64,000 nt of DNA from positions 182,501-246,500 of the forward strand of contig CM045739.1 in the NCBI GenBank assembly GCA_024760905.1, written 5' to 3'. The stretch's first letter is position 1; the number at the start of each line of letters is the position of its first letter. A program made the position numbers and the translations under genes. Shown here in pieces: positions 11,115-22,966 of the stretch. The notes below the pieces were generated by a model. The model saw only the letters and a list, made by a program, of their open reading frames with translations. It ran no database searches and was not told the DNA's origin. This DNA is from Plotosus lineatus (Eukaryota; Chordata; Actinopteri; Siluriformes; Plotosidae).

Positions 11115-14093
11115 CATCATCATCATCATCTTCTTCCGCTTAGTCCAGGGTCGGGTCGCGGGGGCAGCAGCCTTAGCAAAAAGGTCCAGACATCCCTCTC
11201 CCGAGCTACTTCCTCCAACTCTCCCGGGGGGACACCAAGGCGGTCCCAGACAAGCCGAGAGACATAGTCCCTCCAGCGTGTTCTAGGTCGACCCCGGGGT
11301 CTCTTCCCCGGTTGACATGCCCAAACACCACACCAGGGAGGCGTCCGGGGCATTCTGACCAGATGCCCGAGCCACCTCAACTGGCCCTCTCTCAATGCGG
11401 AGGAGCAGCGGATCTACTCCAGCTCTCCCCGGATGGCGGAGCTTCACCCTATCTCTAAGGGAGAACCCCGCCACCCGGCGAAGAAAGCTCATTTCAGCCG
11501 CTTGTATCCGTGATCTTGTTCTTTCGGTCATTACCCAAAGCCTGGTGACCATAGGTGAGGGTTGGAACGTAGATCGACTGGTAATTGAGAGCCGCCTTGG
11601 CGGCTCAGCCTCCTTTTTCACCACAACGGACCGGTACAGGCACCGCTTAATAGCAGAGGCTGCAGCGATCCATCTGTCGATCTCTCTCGCTCCATCCTTC
11701 CTCACTGCAAACAAGACCCCAAGATACTTAAACTCCTCCACTTGGGGCAGGACCTCATTCCCGACCCGGAGGGTGCATTCCACCATTGTCCCACTGAGAA
11801 CCATGGCCTCGGACTTGGAGGTACTGATCTTCATCCCGGCTGCTTCGCACTCGCCTGCGAATCGCCCAATGAGAGCTGGAGGGCCCGATTTGATGAAGCC
11901 AAAAGGACAACATCATCCGCAAAGCAGAGACGATATCCGATGGCCACCAAACCAGAACCCATCATCGCCGACTTGGCGCCTAGAAATTCTGTCCATAAAA
12001 ATTATGAACCGAATCGGTGACAAAGCGACAGCCTTGGCGGACTCCAACTCCCACTGGAAACGAATCCGACCTGCTGTTACCAATAACGACTCAAACTCTG
12101 GCTCGGTGATACAGCGACCGACCGTCAGCAACGGATCCGAACGCCAGATTCTCGAGCACGCCCACAAGATCTTTCGAGGGACACGTCGAAAGCCTTCTCC
12201 AAATCCACAAAGCACATGTGGGACAGATTGGGCAAACTCCCATGCCCCTCCAGAATCCTCTGGAGCGTATAGAGTTGGTCAAGAGTGCTGCGGCCAGGAC
12301 GAAAAACCACATTGTTCCTCCTGAACTGAGGTTCGACTATCGGTCGCATCCTCCTCTCTCGTACCCCTGCATAGACTTTCCCACGTAGGCTGAGGAGTGT
12401 AATTCCCCGATAATCGGAACACACCCTCCGGTCCCCCCTTCTTAAAAATTGGGCCCACCCCCCCACTTTGCCAATCCAGAGGTACAGCCCCGATGACCAC
12501 GCCGATGTTGCAGAGACGTGCCAACCAAGACAGTCCTACAACATCCAGAGCCCTGAGATATTCTGGGCGGATCTCGCCCAACCCGGAGCTCGACCACCGA
12601 GGAGCTTTTTTACAACCTCAGTGACCTCCACTCCAGTGATGGGTGGACCCAACCCGAACCCCAGGGTCTTCCCTCTTCCACGGAGGGCGTGTTGGTGGGA
12701 TTGAGAGAAGGTCCTCAAAGTATTCCCTCCACCTCTCAACAACATCCCCAGTCAAGGTAAGCAGCTCCCCACCTCCACCGTAAACAGTGTTTGTGAAGAA
12801 CTGCTTCCCTCCTGAGGCGCCGGATGGTGGCCCAGAACCTTTTTGAGGCCAACCGATAATCACTCTCCAGGCCCTCACCGAACTCCTCCCACGCCCGAGA
12901 TTTTGCATCTGCGTACAGCCTCGGCTGCAGCACGCTTGGCCTGCCGGGTACCCGCTGCTGCCTCAGGAGTCCACAGGCTAATAAAACCCGATAGGCCTCC
13001 TTCTTCAGCTGGACGGCCCCCTTCACCGCAGGTGTCCACCACCGGTTCGGGATTACCGCCACGACAAGCACCGACGACCTTACGGCCAGCTATGGGCTGC
13101 CGCCTCAGCAATGGAGGCACGAAACATGGCCCATTCGGATTCCATGTCCCCCGCCTCCTCCGGAACGTGGTTGTAGCTCTGCCAGAGGTGGGAGTTAAAG
13201 GCCTCTCGGACAGGGGGCTCCGCCAAACGTTCCCAGCAGACCCTGATTACACGCTTGGGCCTGCCAGGTCTGGAAGGCAACCTCCCACACCACCGAAGCC
13301 AACTCACCACCAGGTAGTGATCGGTAGACAGCTCAGCTCCTCTCTTCACCCGAATGTCCAGAACATATGGTCGCAAGTCCGATGACACGACTACAAAGTC
13401 AATCATCGAACTGCGACCTAGGGTGTCCTGGTGCCAAGTGCACTTATGGACACCCTTATGTTGAACATGGTGTTCGTGATAGACAAACCATGACGAGCAC
13501 AGAAGTCCAACAACGACACACCATTCGGATTCAGACTGGAGAGGCCGACTACCGATCACACCCTTCCAGGTCACACTATCGCTGCCCACATGGGCGCTGA
13601 AGTCTCCCAAGACAACGAAGCGAGTCTCCCGAGGGAGCGTTCTCCAACACCCCAAAGACTCCAAAAGGGTGGGTACTCTGAACTGTCATTTTGGTGCATA
13701 AGCACAAATAACAGTCAGGACCCGCCCCACCCGAAGACGGAGGAAGCTACCCTTTCGCCAACCGGGAGAACCCCAACATTTGGGCACCGAGACGGGGGCA
13801 ACAAGAATACCCACACCGGCTCGCCGCCTCCCCATGAGCAACTCCAGAATAGAAGAAGGTCCAGCCTCTTTCGAGATGGATGGTTCCAGAGCCCAAGCTA
13901 TGCGTTGAGGTGAGCCCGACTATATCTAGTCGGTATCTCTCCACCTCACGCACCAAATCAGGCTCCTTTCCCGCCAGAGAGGTGACATTCCATGTCCCGA
14001 AGGTCAGAGTAAGCAGCCGAGGATCAGTCCGACAGAACCCATGCCTTTGGCTGCCACCCAACTCACACTGCACCCGACCCTTAGGGGTCGGGG
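11115..14093 (-). mobile_element. Rex3-like (RTE) LINE, near full length
   Basis: The insertion is flanked by a 14-bp duplication, ataaatagatacat, at 11101-11114 and 14094-14107. The (GAT)n 3' tail, seen as tcatcatcat, begins at 11115, which is the Rex3 hallmark. The 5' end is at 14093. The endonuclease starts near 14000 (TFGTWNVTSLAG), with GDFSAHVG near 13600 and STDHYLVVSW near 13330. RT text includes FRPGRSTLDQLYTLQRILEG near 12270, FADDVVLLAS near 11910 and the C-terminal GKRPRGRPRTRWRDYVSRL near 11280. Frames shift repeatedly, for example near 13080, 12500 and 11830, so the single ORF of about 1000 residues is broken. This is the GC-rich block of the window. Confidence 0.85.
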
Positions 14094-14298
14094 ATAAATA
14101 GATACATAAATAGTATAAAGTAATATACAATAAAAAAGAAAAAGAAAAGAACAACTTTGTAGACTGGCCTATATTCAAGTGTACATGTATCTGAGGGCAG
14201 AGTAGATGGGTTGATATGGTTCACAGTCAGTGGGGTAGATGTGGTTGATTAAAGTGCCAGGGATTTTTATTGCACATAACCGTTTTTTTCACAGACAG

Positions 14299-14827
14299 TT
14301 ACAAAGTGGCGTTGTACAGTCTGACAGCGGTGGGAATGAAAGACCTGCGGTAGCGCTCCTTCCTGCACTGAGGATGTCTCAGTCGTCCACTGAAGGAGTT
14401 GCTCAGCTCCTCAACAGTCTGGTGCAGTGGGTGAGAGCTGTTGACCATGATGGATGTGAGCTTGGCTACCATCCTTCTCACACCCACCTCCTCCACAGAG
14501 TTCAGTGGGCAGCTTAGCACAGAGCTGGCCCTCCTGACCAGCTTATTCAGTCTCTTTCTGTCCCGCTCTGTACTGCCCGGGGCCCAGCAGATGGCAGCAT
14601 AGAGGATTGCAGAGGCTACCACAGAGTCATAAAATGTCCTGAGCAGAGGTCTGCACACTTCAAAGGACCTAAGTCTCCTCAGAAGGTGGAGGTGACTCTG
14701 GCCCTTCTTGTACAGGGCATTGGCGTTGTGGGACCAGTCCAGTTTATTGTTAAGGTGAACGCCCAGGTACTTGAAACTGTCCACTGTCTCAATGTCCTGT
14801 CCCTGGATGTTCACCAGTGAGTGTGTA

Positions 14828-14864
<37 letters not shown>

Positions 14865-15699
14865 GAGTGCTTCTCCTGAAGTCGACCACTATCTCCTTCG
14901 TCTTCTTAGTGTTCAAGCACAGGTCGTTGCGCTCACACCAGTCCACGAAGTCGACGATGACTGACCGGTACGCCAGCTCGTTCCCCTCTGTCACACGGCC
15001 CACGATGGCGGAGTCGTCAGAGAACTTCTGGAGGTGGCAGCTGTCTGTGTTACAGGTGAAGTCCGAGGTGTAAATGGTGAAAAGGAAGGGTGAGAGGACA
15101 GTGCCCTAGGGTGCCCCCGTGCTGCAGACTGCCACCTTTGACTTACAGCCACGCAGCCGCACGTACTGTGGACGGTCAATGAGGTAGTCGATAATCCAGG
15201 CAGCAAGATGTCCGTCCACACCCAGCTTCCCCCACAGAAGCGCTGGCCTGATGGTGTTGAAGGCGTTGGAGAAGTCAAAGAACATGACCCTCACAGCGCT
15301 GCCGGCGATCTCCAGGTGGGTGAGCGCCCGCTGCAGAAGGTAGATGACGGCGTCTTCTACCCCGATGTTGGGCTTGTCGGCAAACTGCAGTGGGTCTAGG
15401 GTGGGGCTCACCATAGAGCGAAGGTATCTGAGGAGGAGCCTTCCCATGGTCTTCATGAGATGGGAGGTTATGGCGACAGGTCTGTAGTGGGCCGGTTCCT
15501 TCGCTTGAGCTGTTTTGGGAACCGGAACCACACAGGAGGTCTTCCACAGGACGGAAACCTTCTCCAGGCTGAGGCTCAGGTTGTACAGGTGGCATAGGAT
15601 CTCACAGAGCTGGTCCGCGCAGGTCCTCAGCAGCCTGGGACAGATGCCATCTGGTCCTGCAGATTTCCTCTGATTTAGTCGTCTCAGCTGTCTCCTCAC
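14299..15699 (-). pseudogene. Rex1-like LINE reverse transcriptase
   Basis: Reading in element sense, 15699-15106 gives NQRKSAGPDGICPRLLR, VPVPKTA, HYRPVAITSHLMKTMGRLLL and MFFDFSNAFNTI. A single nonsense codon (TAG, in GAP*GTVLSP) lies at about 15108. The catalytic box FSDDSAIV is intact at about 15020. The next frame, 15003-14299, holds VDWCERNDLCLNTKKTKE and the C-terminal domain ending SFIPTAVRLYNATL. A CA/GT tract has expanded in frame at about 14822-14861 and encodes a His-Thr run. With only one stop and no obvious frameshift in this half, it is one of the better-kept RT domains here. Confidence 0.85.
14818..14861. repeat. (GT)n tract inside LINE coding sequence
   Basis: The dinucleotide tract keeps the reading frame: it is read as alternating Thr and His between VVDFRRS and VNIQGQDIE. 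Confidence 0.9.
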
Positions 15700-16127
15700 C
15701 TGGTCTGACGTGAGGGAGAGGGGGGGCTGTGGTGGGCTGCAGAGGGAGGGGGATGTGTCTGTAGGGCTGTAGCAGTCAAGTGAAGTTGGCTTGGGGAGGG
15801 GGGGGGAGTGTCTGCTGGTCTGGAGACGTGTGAAGGGGGGGGGGCACAGGGGGAGGGGGGGAGAATCAAACCTGTTGAAGTAACAGTTTAATTCATCCGC
15901 TCAGCGCTGGTCACCATCAGCTGTCCCTCTGACACTCTGCCCAAATCCAGACATGGTCTTTAGTCCTCTCCAGACGGCCTGCATATTGTTCTGAGCCAGC
16001 TTCTCCTTCTTCCCATCGTCCTTCTTGGCCCTCCTGATCCTCCACTGGAGCTCACGCTGGACCTTTTTCTGCTCCTCCCTATCCCGAGATGAAAGCCTTC
16101 TTTTTCTGGTTCAGGAGGACTTTAAGC
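15700..16127 (-). other. LINE linker between endonuclease and RT
   Basis: G- and C-run-rich section (several runs of six or more G on the plus strand at 15720-15860). It lies between the two LINE domains and has frameshifts. No separate gene. Confidence 0.6.
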
Positions 16128-17229
16128 TCAGGGGTGACCCACGGGTGGTTGCTCGAGAAGCTTGGCATGGTGCTGTCCATGCAGGAGGCCGTCGATGTCA
16201 TCACCAAAGGAGTCACAGAGCATGCTCCAGTCTGTGGTCTGGAAACAGTCCCTAAGTCTCTCATTGGTCTCCTCGGTCCACACTTTCACAGACCTCTTCT
16301 GTGCAGGTTCCTTTCGCACCCTGGGTGTGTATTGGGGGAGCAGGTAGACCAGGTTGTGGTCTGAGCGTCCCAGTGGGGGGAGGGGGTTGGAGCTGTAAGC
16401 GTCCTTCATATTAGCATACAGCAAGTCCAGAGTTTTATTGTCTCTTGTGGTGAACTTCACGTATTGTGTGAACATCGGGAGAGAGGCGGAGAGAAGGGCG
16501 TGGTTAAAGTCCCCACTGATCAGAATCATGGCGCGGGGGTGACGAGTCTGTGTCTGACTAAAAGCGCTGTGGAAACGCTCACACGCAGTCGCCACATCAG
16601 CCGAGGGCAGAATGTACATGCAAAACACAATCACGTGTGAAAACTCCCACGGTAGATATGGCCGCGCGCTCACCGCGAGCAGCTCCAGATCCCTCGTGCA
16701 AAGCTGTTCCTTCATGTGCACGTTGGCTGGCTGGCACAATCGTTCATTCACATAGACCGCCACGCCCCCTCCTTTCTTCTTTCCGCTCTCCGCCACACTC
16801 CAATTTGCACGCGTGAGTGTAAATCCATTTATTTATATTTATTATACCATTTACACAAACCACAGAGTCCAGTGTGAGTTCATTCAGCCATGTCTCTGAA
16901 AAACACATGAGGCTGCAGTCCTGGTACTCCCTCTGCTACCGGCTCAGCGCCGCCAGCTCCTCAGTCTTGTTGATGATCGCGCGGACATTTCCCATGATGA
17001 CAGAGGGAACACATGTCCTCTGCGTCTTTCGTCCCCCTCTGCAGCCTCTCCTTTTCCTCTGTATTTCCACGTGAACAACAGGCTTGTCCGCATGAAGGAG
17101 GGCGGGGGTGGGCAAGCCAAGGAGGGTCTCACGTGTGTAAGACCTGCGTTGTTCAGAGCCGTCGGTGAATGAATTTCCTGACGCCGATCCAAAAAGTGAA
17201 AGTAAAAGTGCACAGCAAAACAAAAGCAT
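16128..17229 (-). pseudogene. Rex1-like LINE endonuclease and N-terminal ORF part
   Basis: The frame 16796-16128 is an apurinic-like endonuclease: KKKGGGVAVYVNERLC, ISGDFNHALL with the catalytic Asp/Asn, and GRSDHNLVYLL with the SDH signature. Upstream, 17229-16936 holds the segment ending KRRGCRGGRKTQR and VPSVIMGNVRAIINKTEELAAL, the usual entry into the endonuclease. CFSETWLNEL is readable near 16890 in another frame. A frameshift near 16900 separates the two. Confidence 0.8.
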
Positions 17230-17417
17230 TATAAAAGTGGGTTTCCAATTGCAGGATTGAAGAAAGAAAAATAAACTTTGAAAAAAGATAGAGAAACACG
17301 CCTATATACAATAGAAAAGAGGGAAAAAATTAAAATAAGGTGAAGAGCTCCTGTAACTGGCTGCAGGTCACCCAGCACCACCTTGAAAAAAAAAATAAAT
17401 AAATAAAAAAATAATAT

Positions 17418-17602
17418 ATATACAGACGCTCCCCGACTTACGTTCATCCGTTTTACGTTTTTTCGCTTTTACGTTTTGTTGTTTTTTTTTTGTCAAAGTT
17501 TAGACGTACCTACGTAGTATGCTGACGTAATGATGTAATAATGCTGCGTCCATTGTTTACAAACGAGACTGAACCTGCACCTCCTTCTTCCCAGTTCAGT
17601 TT
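17418..17602 (+). repeat. pogo/Tigger-type left end fragment
   Basis: Begins acagacgctccccgacttacg, the terminus style of Tigger elements, and runs to cctccttcttcccagttc. No transposase follows; dinucleotide tracts start at 17603. Confidence 0.5.

Positions 17603-17668
<66 letters not shown>
17603..17668. repeat. (TA)n then (GT)n tract
   Basis: Compound dinucleotide tract immediately upstream of a SINE. Confidence 0.95.
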
Positions 17669-17670
<2 letters not shown>

Positions 17671-17907
17671 CAGTGGTGGTCTAGTGGATAGGGCACAGGA
17701 TTGTAAGGTTGGTGGTTCAAGTCCCGACAGGGTTGTCACTGTCCCCCCCAGTGCAGCTAAGTGGGTTATCAAAGGCGGGCCATGTCCCTCACTGTCTATG
17801 GTGAGAGGCATGTAAAAGAACCATTGCTGACTTTCGTAAAGAGTAGGCTGCAAAGCTGTCAGTGTGCTTCTGTCCATTGCTAAAGGGTTGTGACAGGAAG
17901 GGCATCC

Positions 17908-17911
<4 letters not shown>
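17669..17911 (+). mobile_element. tRNA-derived SINE with RTE-like body
   Basis: The head has pol III promoter boxes: A box TGGTCTAGTGG at 17677-17687 and B box GGTTCAAGTCC at 17714-17724. The body includes gtgcagctaagtgggttatc and ends with gacaggaagggcatccg before a TA tract truncates it. The copy at 47803-48062 shows the missing 3' end. Confidence 0.85.

Positions 17912-17984
<73 letters not shown>
17911..17984. repeat. (TA)37 tract
   Basis: Pure AT dinucleotides between the SINE and foldback copy B. Confidence 0.97.
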
Positions 17985-17987
<3 letters not shown>

Positions 17988-17989
<2 letters not shown>

Positions 17990-18174
17990 TTCGGAGTAGA
18001 TCCTTCCGTAAGAGAGTGCTCAATACTTTTTGGTAGAGCAAATAACAATAAAAATAAAAGGACAGGACAAAGACTTTCTAATGAAACTCCATTTATCACG
18101 ACAGATCTGTTTCGAGGGATGGTGATCAATTTCAATAGAAAGTCTTTGTCCTGTCCTTTTATTTTTATTGGTAT
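17988..18174 (+). mobile_element. Foldback element, copy B
   Basis: Leader gtagatccttccgtaagag at 17996, then arms at about 18046-18085 and 18130-18172 that are complementary (aaaataaaaggacaggaca and its complement). The centre is shortened relative to copies A and C. TA tracts lie on both sides. No ORF. Confidence 0.7.
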
Positions 18175-18194
18175 GTATATATATATATATATAG

Positions 18195-18382
18195 TTATAT
18201 AGCATGTTACTCCTGTGTTAAAACATCGTCTTTGTGATCTTTGTGTTTACACTGTTTTGTGGACTTTTGAAACCCTAAGCAAATATGGTTGGTCAGAAGC
18301 GTAAGCCTACTAGCATGGGTGCAAGTCTCAGACACAGAGATGAATTAACTATCTGCTCAGATCGGCACAATCTACCATGCAT
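18195..18382 (+). other. Unassigned stretch, possible Tigger N-terminus
   Basis: A short frame at 18283 reads MVGQKRKPTSMGASLRHRDEL, vaguely like the basic start of Tigger transposases, then stops. I cannot support a gene. Confidence 0.25.
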
Positions 18383-19047
18383 ACAGTAGGCCCTCGACAT
18401 TCGCGGGGGTTCGGTTCCGAACCCTTCCGCGAATCGAGATAATCCGCAAGTTTTGTACACGGAAGTAAAACCCCATGTATCAGGTGACATGCGCGAATGA
18501 GCAGCCGGAAGTAAAATACTATGTATCTATTACATGCACTAAAATATGCTTCTTAAACACATTCTATAGACAGTCTTAGTCATTAATACAGGATGAATGT
18601 AGTAAAATATAGTAATGATTAAGAAAAACTTTAAAATTTTTACTCTTATTTTTATTGATGAGAAAATATAAACATTATACAGCATATACTGTTGTAAAGC
18701 ACTCGTTTTAAAATATTTTTCAATTATTATTCCAGTACAGTACCTAAATTAATTCTTAGAATGTTTGTGCGTGAGATTTTAAGTTCTGTGGCATGTTTAA
18801 CAAATGATACCAAAAGGATAAACTATATTACGCTTCATGTCCTTTTACAGTGAACTTGGAGAGACGTCTTGGAGTGATGTCTCCAAGATGGCGCTGGCTA
18901 GAGGGTGATGTCACGGAGTTCTCAGAGTCAAATTGTTTCTTTGTTCGTTTGAATTCATTTTATTTGTTTGTTCATATTTTCCACGAAGCTCGTCTATGAT
19001 CGATCTACCTTACTACAGCTATGAGCAGCTTCAGCTTCAGGCAAAAC
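18383..19047 (+). repeat. pogo/Tigger-type dispersed repeat, copy 1
   Basis: Begins cagtaggccctcgacattcg. The same sequence recurs at 28868-29090 (reverse), 48118-48298 and 49878-50560. Internal text includes cttctaaacacattctatag-like and gtctccaagatggcgctgg. The terminus style is Tigger-like; no transposase frame. Rex3-like sequence starts at about 19048. Confidence 0.6.
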
Positions 19048-21186
19048 ATGCTTTTCATCACAGTTTGTCTATCACGAACATCATGTTTGAACATAAGTGT
19101 GCCCCTAAGTGCACTTGGCACCAGGACACCCTAGGTCACAGTTCAATGACTGACTTTGTAGTCATGTCACTGGACTTGCAGCCATATGTTCTGGACACTC
19201 GGGTGAAGAGAAGAGCTGAGTTGTCTACCGATCACCATCTGGTGGTGAGCTGGCTTCGGTGGTGGGGAGGCTAACTTCCAGATCTGGCAGGCCCAAGCAT
19301 GTAAGCAGAGCTATAACCACGTCCTGGAGGAGGCAGGTGACATGGAATCCGAAAGGGCCATGTTTAGTGCCTCCATTGCTGAGGCGGCAGCCGATAGCTG
19401 TGGCCAGAAAGTCATCAGTGCTTGTCATGGCGGTAACCCCCGAACCCAGTGGTGGACACCTGTAGTGACAGGAGCATCCTTTGGAACTCCTGAGGCAGCG
19501 GGTAGGTACCAGCAGGCCAAATGTCCTGCAGCTGAGATGGTCACAGATGCAAAATCTCGGGTGTGGGAGGAGTTCAGTGAGGGCCTGGAGATTGATTATC
19601 GGTTGGCCTCAAAAAGGTTCTGGACCACCATCCGACACCTCAAAAGGGGAAAGCAGTTCTCCACAAATACTGTTTACAGTGGAGGTGGGGAGCTGCTCAC
19701 TTCGACTGGGGATGTCGTTAAGAGGTGGAGAGAATATTTTGAGGACCTCCTCAATCCCACCAATACACCCTCCATGGAGGAAGACCCTGGGGGTTTAGGA
19801 GGGGGTCTGCCCATCACTAGAGTGGAGGGCACTGAGGCTGTCAAAAAGGTGGTCCAGCTCCGGGTTTGGATGAGATCCGCCCTGAATATCTCAGGGCTCT
19901 GGATGATGTAGGAATGTGTTGGGTGGAAAGTCTATGCAGGGGTACTGGCAAGAAGGATCCGACCGATAGTCGAACCTCGATTCGGGAAGAACAATGTGGT
20001 TTTCGTCCTGGCCGTAGCACTCTTGACCAACTCTATATGCTCCACAGGATCTTGGAGGGGGCATGGGAGTTTGCCCAATCTGTCCACATGTGTTTTGTGG
20101 ATTTGGAGAAGGCTTTCGACCATGTCCCTCAAACAATCTTGTGGGGCGTGCTCTGGGAGAATGGCGTTCTGGACCCGTTTCTACGGGCCATTCGATTGCT
20201 GTATCACCGGAGCGAGAGTTTGTTCCGTATTGGTAACAACAGGTCGAATTAGTTTCCGGTGGGAGTTGGAGTCCGCCAAGGCTGTCCTTTGTCACTGATT
20301 CTGTTCTTAATTTTTATGGACAGAATTTCTAGGCGCAGCCGAGACGTTGAGGGACTCTGGTTTGGAGGCCATCGGATCTCATCTCTGCTTTTTGTGGATG
20401 ATATTGTCCTCTTGGCTTCATGAAGTTGGGACCTCCAGCTCTCATTGAAGTGAGTCGCAGTCAAGTGCAAAGCAGCCAGGATGAAAATCAGCACCTCGAA
20501 GTCCGAGGCCATGGTTCTCAGTCGGACAAGGGTGGAATGCACCCTCCAGCTCGGGAATGAGGTCCTGCCCGAAGTGGAGGAGTTTAAGTATCTTGAGGTC
20601 CTGTTCATGAGTAAGGGAAGGATGGAGCGGGAGATCGACAGATGGATCGCTGCAACCTCTGCTGTTAAATGGAGCCAGTGCATCATGGTGAAGAAGGAGC
20701 TGAGCCATAAGGCAAAGCTCTCAATTTACCAGTCGATCTATGTTCCAATGTTCACCTATGGTCACGAGTTTTGGGTGGTGACCGAAAGAACAAGATCGTG
20801 GATACAAGCGGCTGAAATGAGCTTCCTTCGCCAGGTGGCGGGGTTCTCCCTGAGAGATAAGGTGAGAAGCTCTACCATCTGGAGAGAGCTCGGAGTGGAT
20901 CTGCTGCTCCTCCGCATTTAGAGGGACCAGTTGAGGTGGCACAGGCATCTGATTAGAATGCCTCCCAGACGCCTCCCCGGTGTGGTGTTTCGGCATGTCC
21001 AGTGGGAAGAGACCCCGGGGTCAACCTAGAACACACTGGAGGGGCTGTCTCTTGGCTTGTCTGGGACCGCCTTGGTGTCCCCCCGGAAGAGCTAGAGGAA
21101 GTGACTGGGGAGAGGGATGTCTGAACCTCTTTGCTTAGGTTACTGCCCCGCGACCCAATCCTGAACTTAGTAGAAAAAGATGACTG
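19048..21186 (+). pseudogene. Rex3-like LINE, 5'-truncated
   Basis: Plus-strand copy starting within the endonuclease (CTWHQDTLGHSSMTDFVVMS near 19110, STDHHLVVSW near 19225). RT pieces: FRPGRSTLDQLYMLHRILEG near 20000, FVDLEKAFDHVPQ near 20095, and the catalytic box as FVDDIVLLAS near 20390 (Ala to Val before the DD pair). C-terminal pieces include MKISTSKSEAMVLSRTR at 20481 and SFLRQVAGFSLRDKV near 20820. Several frameshifts and internal deletions; the family tail is eroded to agatgactgag at about 21186. Confidence 0.82.
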
Positions 21187-21188
21187 AG

Positions 21189-21276
<88 letters not shown>
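21189..21276. repeat. (GT)n(TA)n tract
   Basis: Short GT run, then about 74 nt of TA dinucleotides, between Rex3 and a SINE. Confidence 0.95.
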
Positions 21277-21278
<2 letters not shown>

Positions 21279-21296
21279 AAAATTTTTTTAATTATT

Positions 21297-22752
21297 CTTT
21301 TTTTTGGCTTTTCCCCTTTCTCAATGCTCACTACAGTCAATCATCTTATTCGCATGTTTGATTTGGCATAGGTTTTTATGTCGGATGCCCTTCCTGACAC
21401 AACCCTTTAGCAAGGGACAGAAACACGCTGACGGCATTGCAGCCTACTCTTTGCGAAAGTTAGCAATGGTTCTTTTACATACCTCTCCCCATAGACATAT
21501 CCTTTTCATTGACTTCAGTTCTGCTTTTAACACAATAAACCTGGTCAACCTCTTCAATAAACTGACGGACATGAACATTGACCCCTGTCTACGCCATTGG
21601 TTATGGAGCTTCCTATGGAAAAGGCAACAAAGGGTTAAGATGGGTAACCTCTCATCTCGACCTCTGACCCTCAGCACAGGTGTCCCCCAGGGTTGCGTCC
21701 TCTCACCATGGCTTTTTTCTCTGTACACAAACCATATGACATCCCATCACAGTTCAGTTTCCATTTTTAAATATGCAGACGACACTACTATCATTGGACT
21801 CATAACTATGGATAATGAACACCAGTACCGCCAACAAGTAGCCCAAGCTGTCTCCTGGTGCCAAGAAAACAATCTCCAGCTCAACCCATCCAAAATACAA
21901 GAACTAATAATTGACTTCAGGCACACAGCCTCACTCAAAACTCCCATTCACATCTCTAATGAACCCATAGCCATAACTGACTCTTTCAAATTTCTCGGCA
22001 CTCACATTAACAATACACTAAAATGGAACACTAACACAGATTACATTCACAAAAAAGTCCACCAAAGACTGTTTTTCCTGAGACAGCTCAAGAAATTTAG
22101 AGTGAAAACAAATCTCCTCCTCCGTTTCTACTCCGCCATCATTGAGCGGTTTGCTCTCTTTCTCTCTCTCACTTCATCCATAACGGTTTGGTATGGCAGC
22201 CTAGACAGCAAATCACAGAAAAAACTACAGCGCATTGTCAATAAATCATCTAGGATCATTGGCACCCCCCTTCCATCAGTCCAATCAATATATCATAAAC
22301 GCTCAATCTTAAGAGCACAAAAAATCATCTCTGATCCCTCTCACCCTGCCCATCATTTGTTTCAGCCGCTGCCCTCTAGGAGGCGATATCGATCTCTACC
22401 CACCAGAACATCCCGTTTCAAGAACAGTTTCTTCCCTACAGTCATAAGGACTCTGAACTCTTTGCACTGAATGTACATTACAGCCTTGTTTGTCTTTTTG
22501 TTGTCCGTTATTACTGTAGTTGTTATGGATATGTTTGTAATCATTTGGTTTCATGTGTGCTGTCTTTGTTGTATGATGTGTGTTGTTAATGTCCTTTGTA
22601 ACTTTTGTCATAGCTGAGTGCTGTACCGACAGCAAATTCCACCAACTTGGTTGTGTGGTCATTAATAAATAAATGAAATGAATGAATGAATGAATGAATG
22701 AATGACGGTGAGAGACATGGCCGGCCTTTGATAAACCAGTTAGCTGCACTGG
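21297..22752 (-). mobile_element. tRNA/RTE SINE split by an L2-like LINE
   Basis: SINE sequence in reverse occupies 21297-21497 (3' half, with aagggcatccgac-type text reversed) and resumes at 22708-22752 (gtgagagacatggccggcc, then gcagctaact reversed). Other copies show the uninterrupted join atagaca-gtgagaga. The right part is cut off by a GT tract at 22753, so the tRNA head is lost. Confidence 0.8.
21498..22707 (+). mobile_element. L2/CR1-like LINE, 5'-truncated, open RT frame
   Basis: Coding from 21498 to a stop at 22470 is uninterrupted. It starts inside RT at LFIDFSSAFNTINL, followed by STGVPQGCVLSP, the catalytic KYADDTTII, SWCQENNLQLNPSK and the C-terminal domain with SSRIIGTPLPS and SDPSHPAHHLFQPLPSRRR. 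The endonuclease and RT fingers are missing through 5' truncation. The 3' UTR ends in (TGAA)n at about 22670-22705, as in L2 elements. Absence of stops over 324 codons suggests a rather young insertion. The apparent frame upstream of 21498 is SINE sequence read through. Confidence 0.85.
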
Positions 22753-22753
22753 G

Positions 22754-22806
<53 letters not shown>
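22753..22806. repeat. (GT)n(TA)n tract
   Basis: Compound dinucleotide tract. Confidence 0.95.
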
Positions 22807-22811
<5 letters not shown>

Positions 22812-22966
22812 GCTATTCAAATGCTTTAGAGTTCGAACAAATCAGAATCCAAACAAAAAATCCAGGATTTTTTTGTCCCAGAGATTGAACAAAAACCGGA
22901 AGTCAAACTCAAAAAACGCGGAAGAAAAAATAAGACTGAGAGGGAAGAAAAGTGCGCGACTTCAGG

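Larger units (their letters stand above)
10941..17385 (-). mobile_element. Rex1-like (CR1/L2 group) LINE, nearly complete, split by Rex3
   Basis: The 3' end is at 10941 with an (ATCTT)n-type tail (plus strand taagataagata). The 3' UTR continues to 11114, is interrupted by the Rex3-like LINE, and resumes at 14094. The coding part extends to about 17229 and 5' UTR text to about 17385. A second, 5'-truncated copy at 57066-57686 has the uninterrupted 3' UTR, which fixes the break point. Clade naming is from RT wording and tail style only. Confidence 0.75.

Noticed and set aside
21304..21497. N-terminal extension of the LINE frame before 21498
   Set aside because: The sequence is SINE read in reverse; the LINE begins at 21498.
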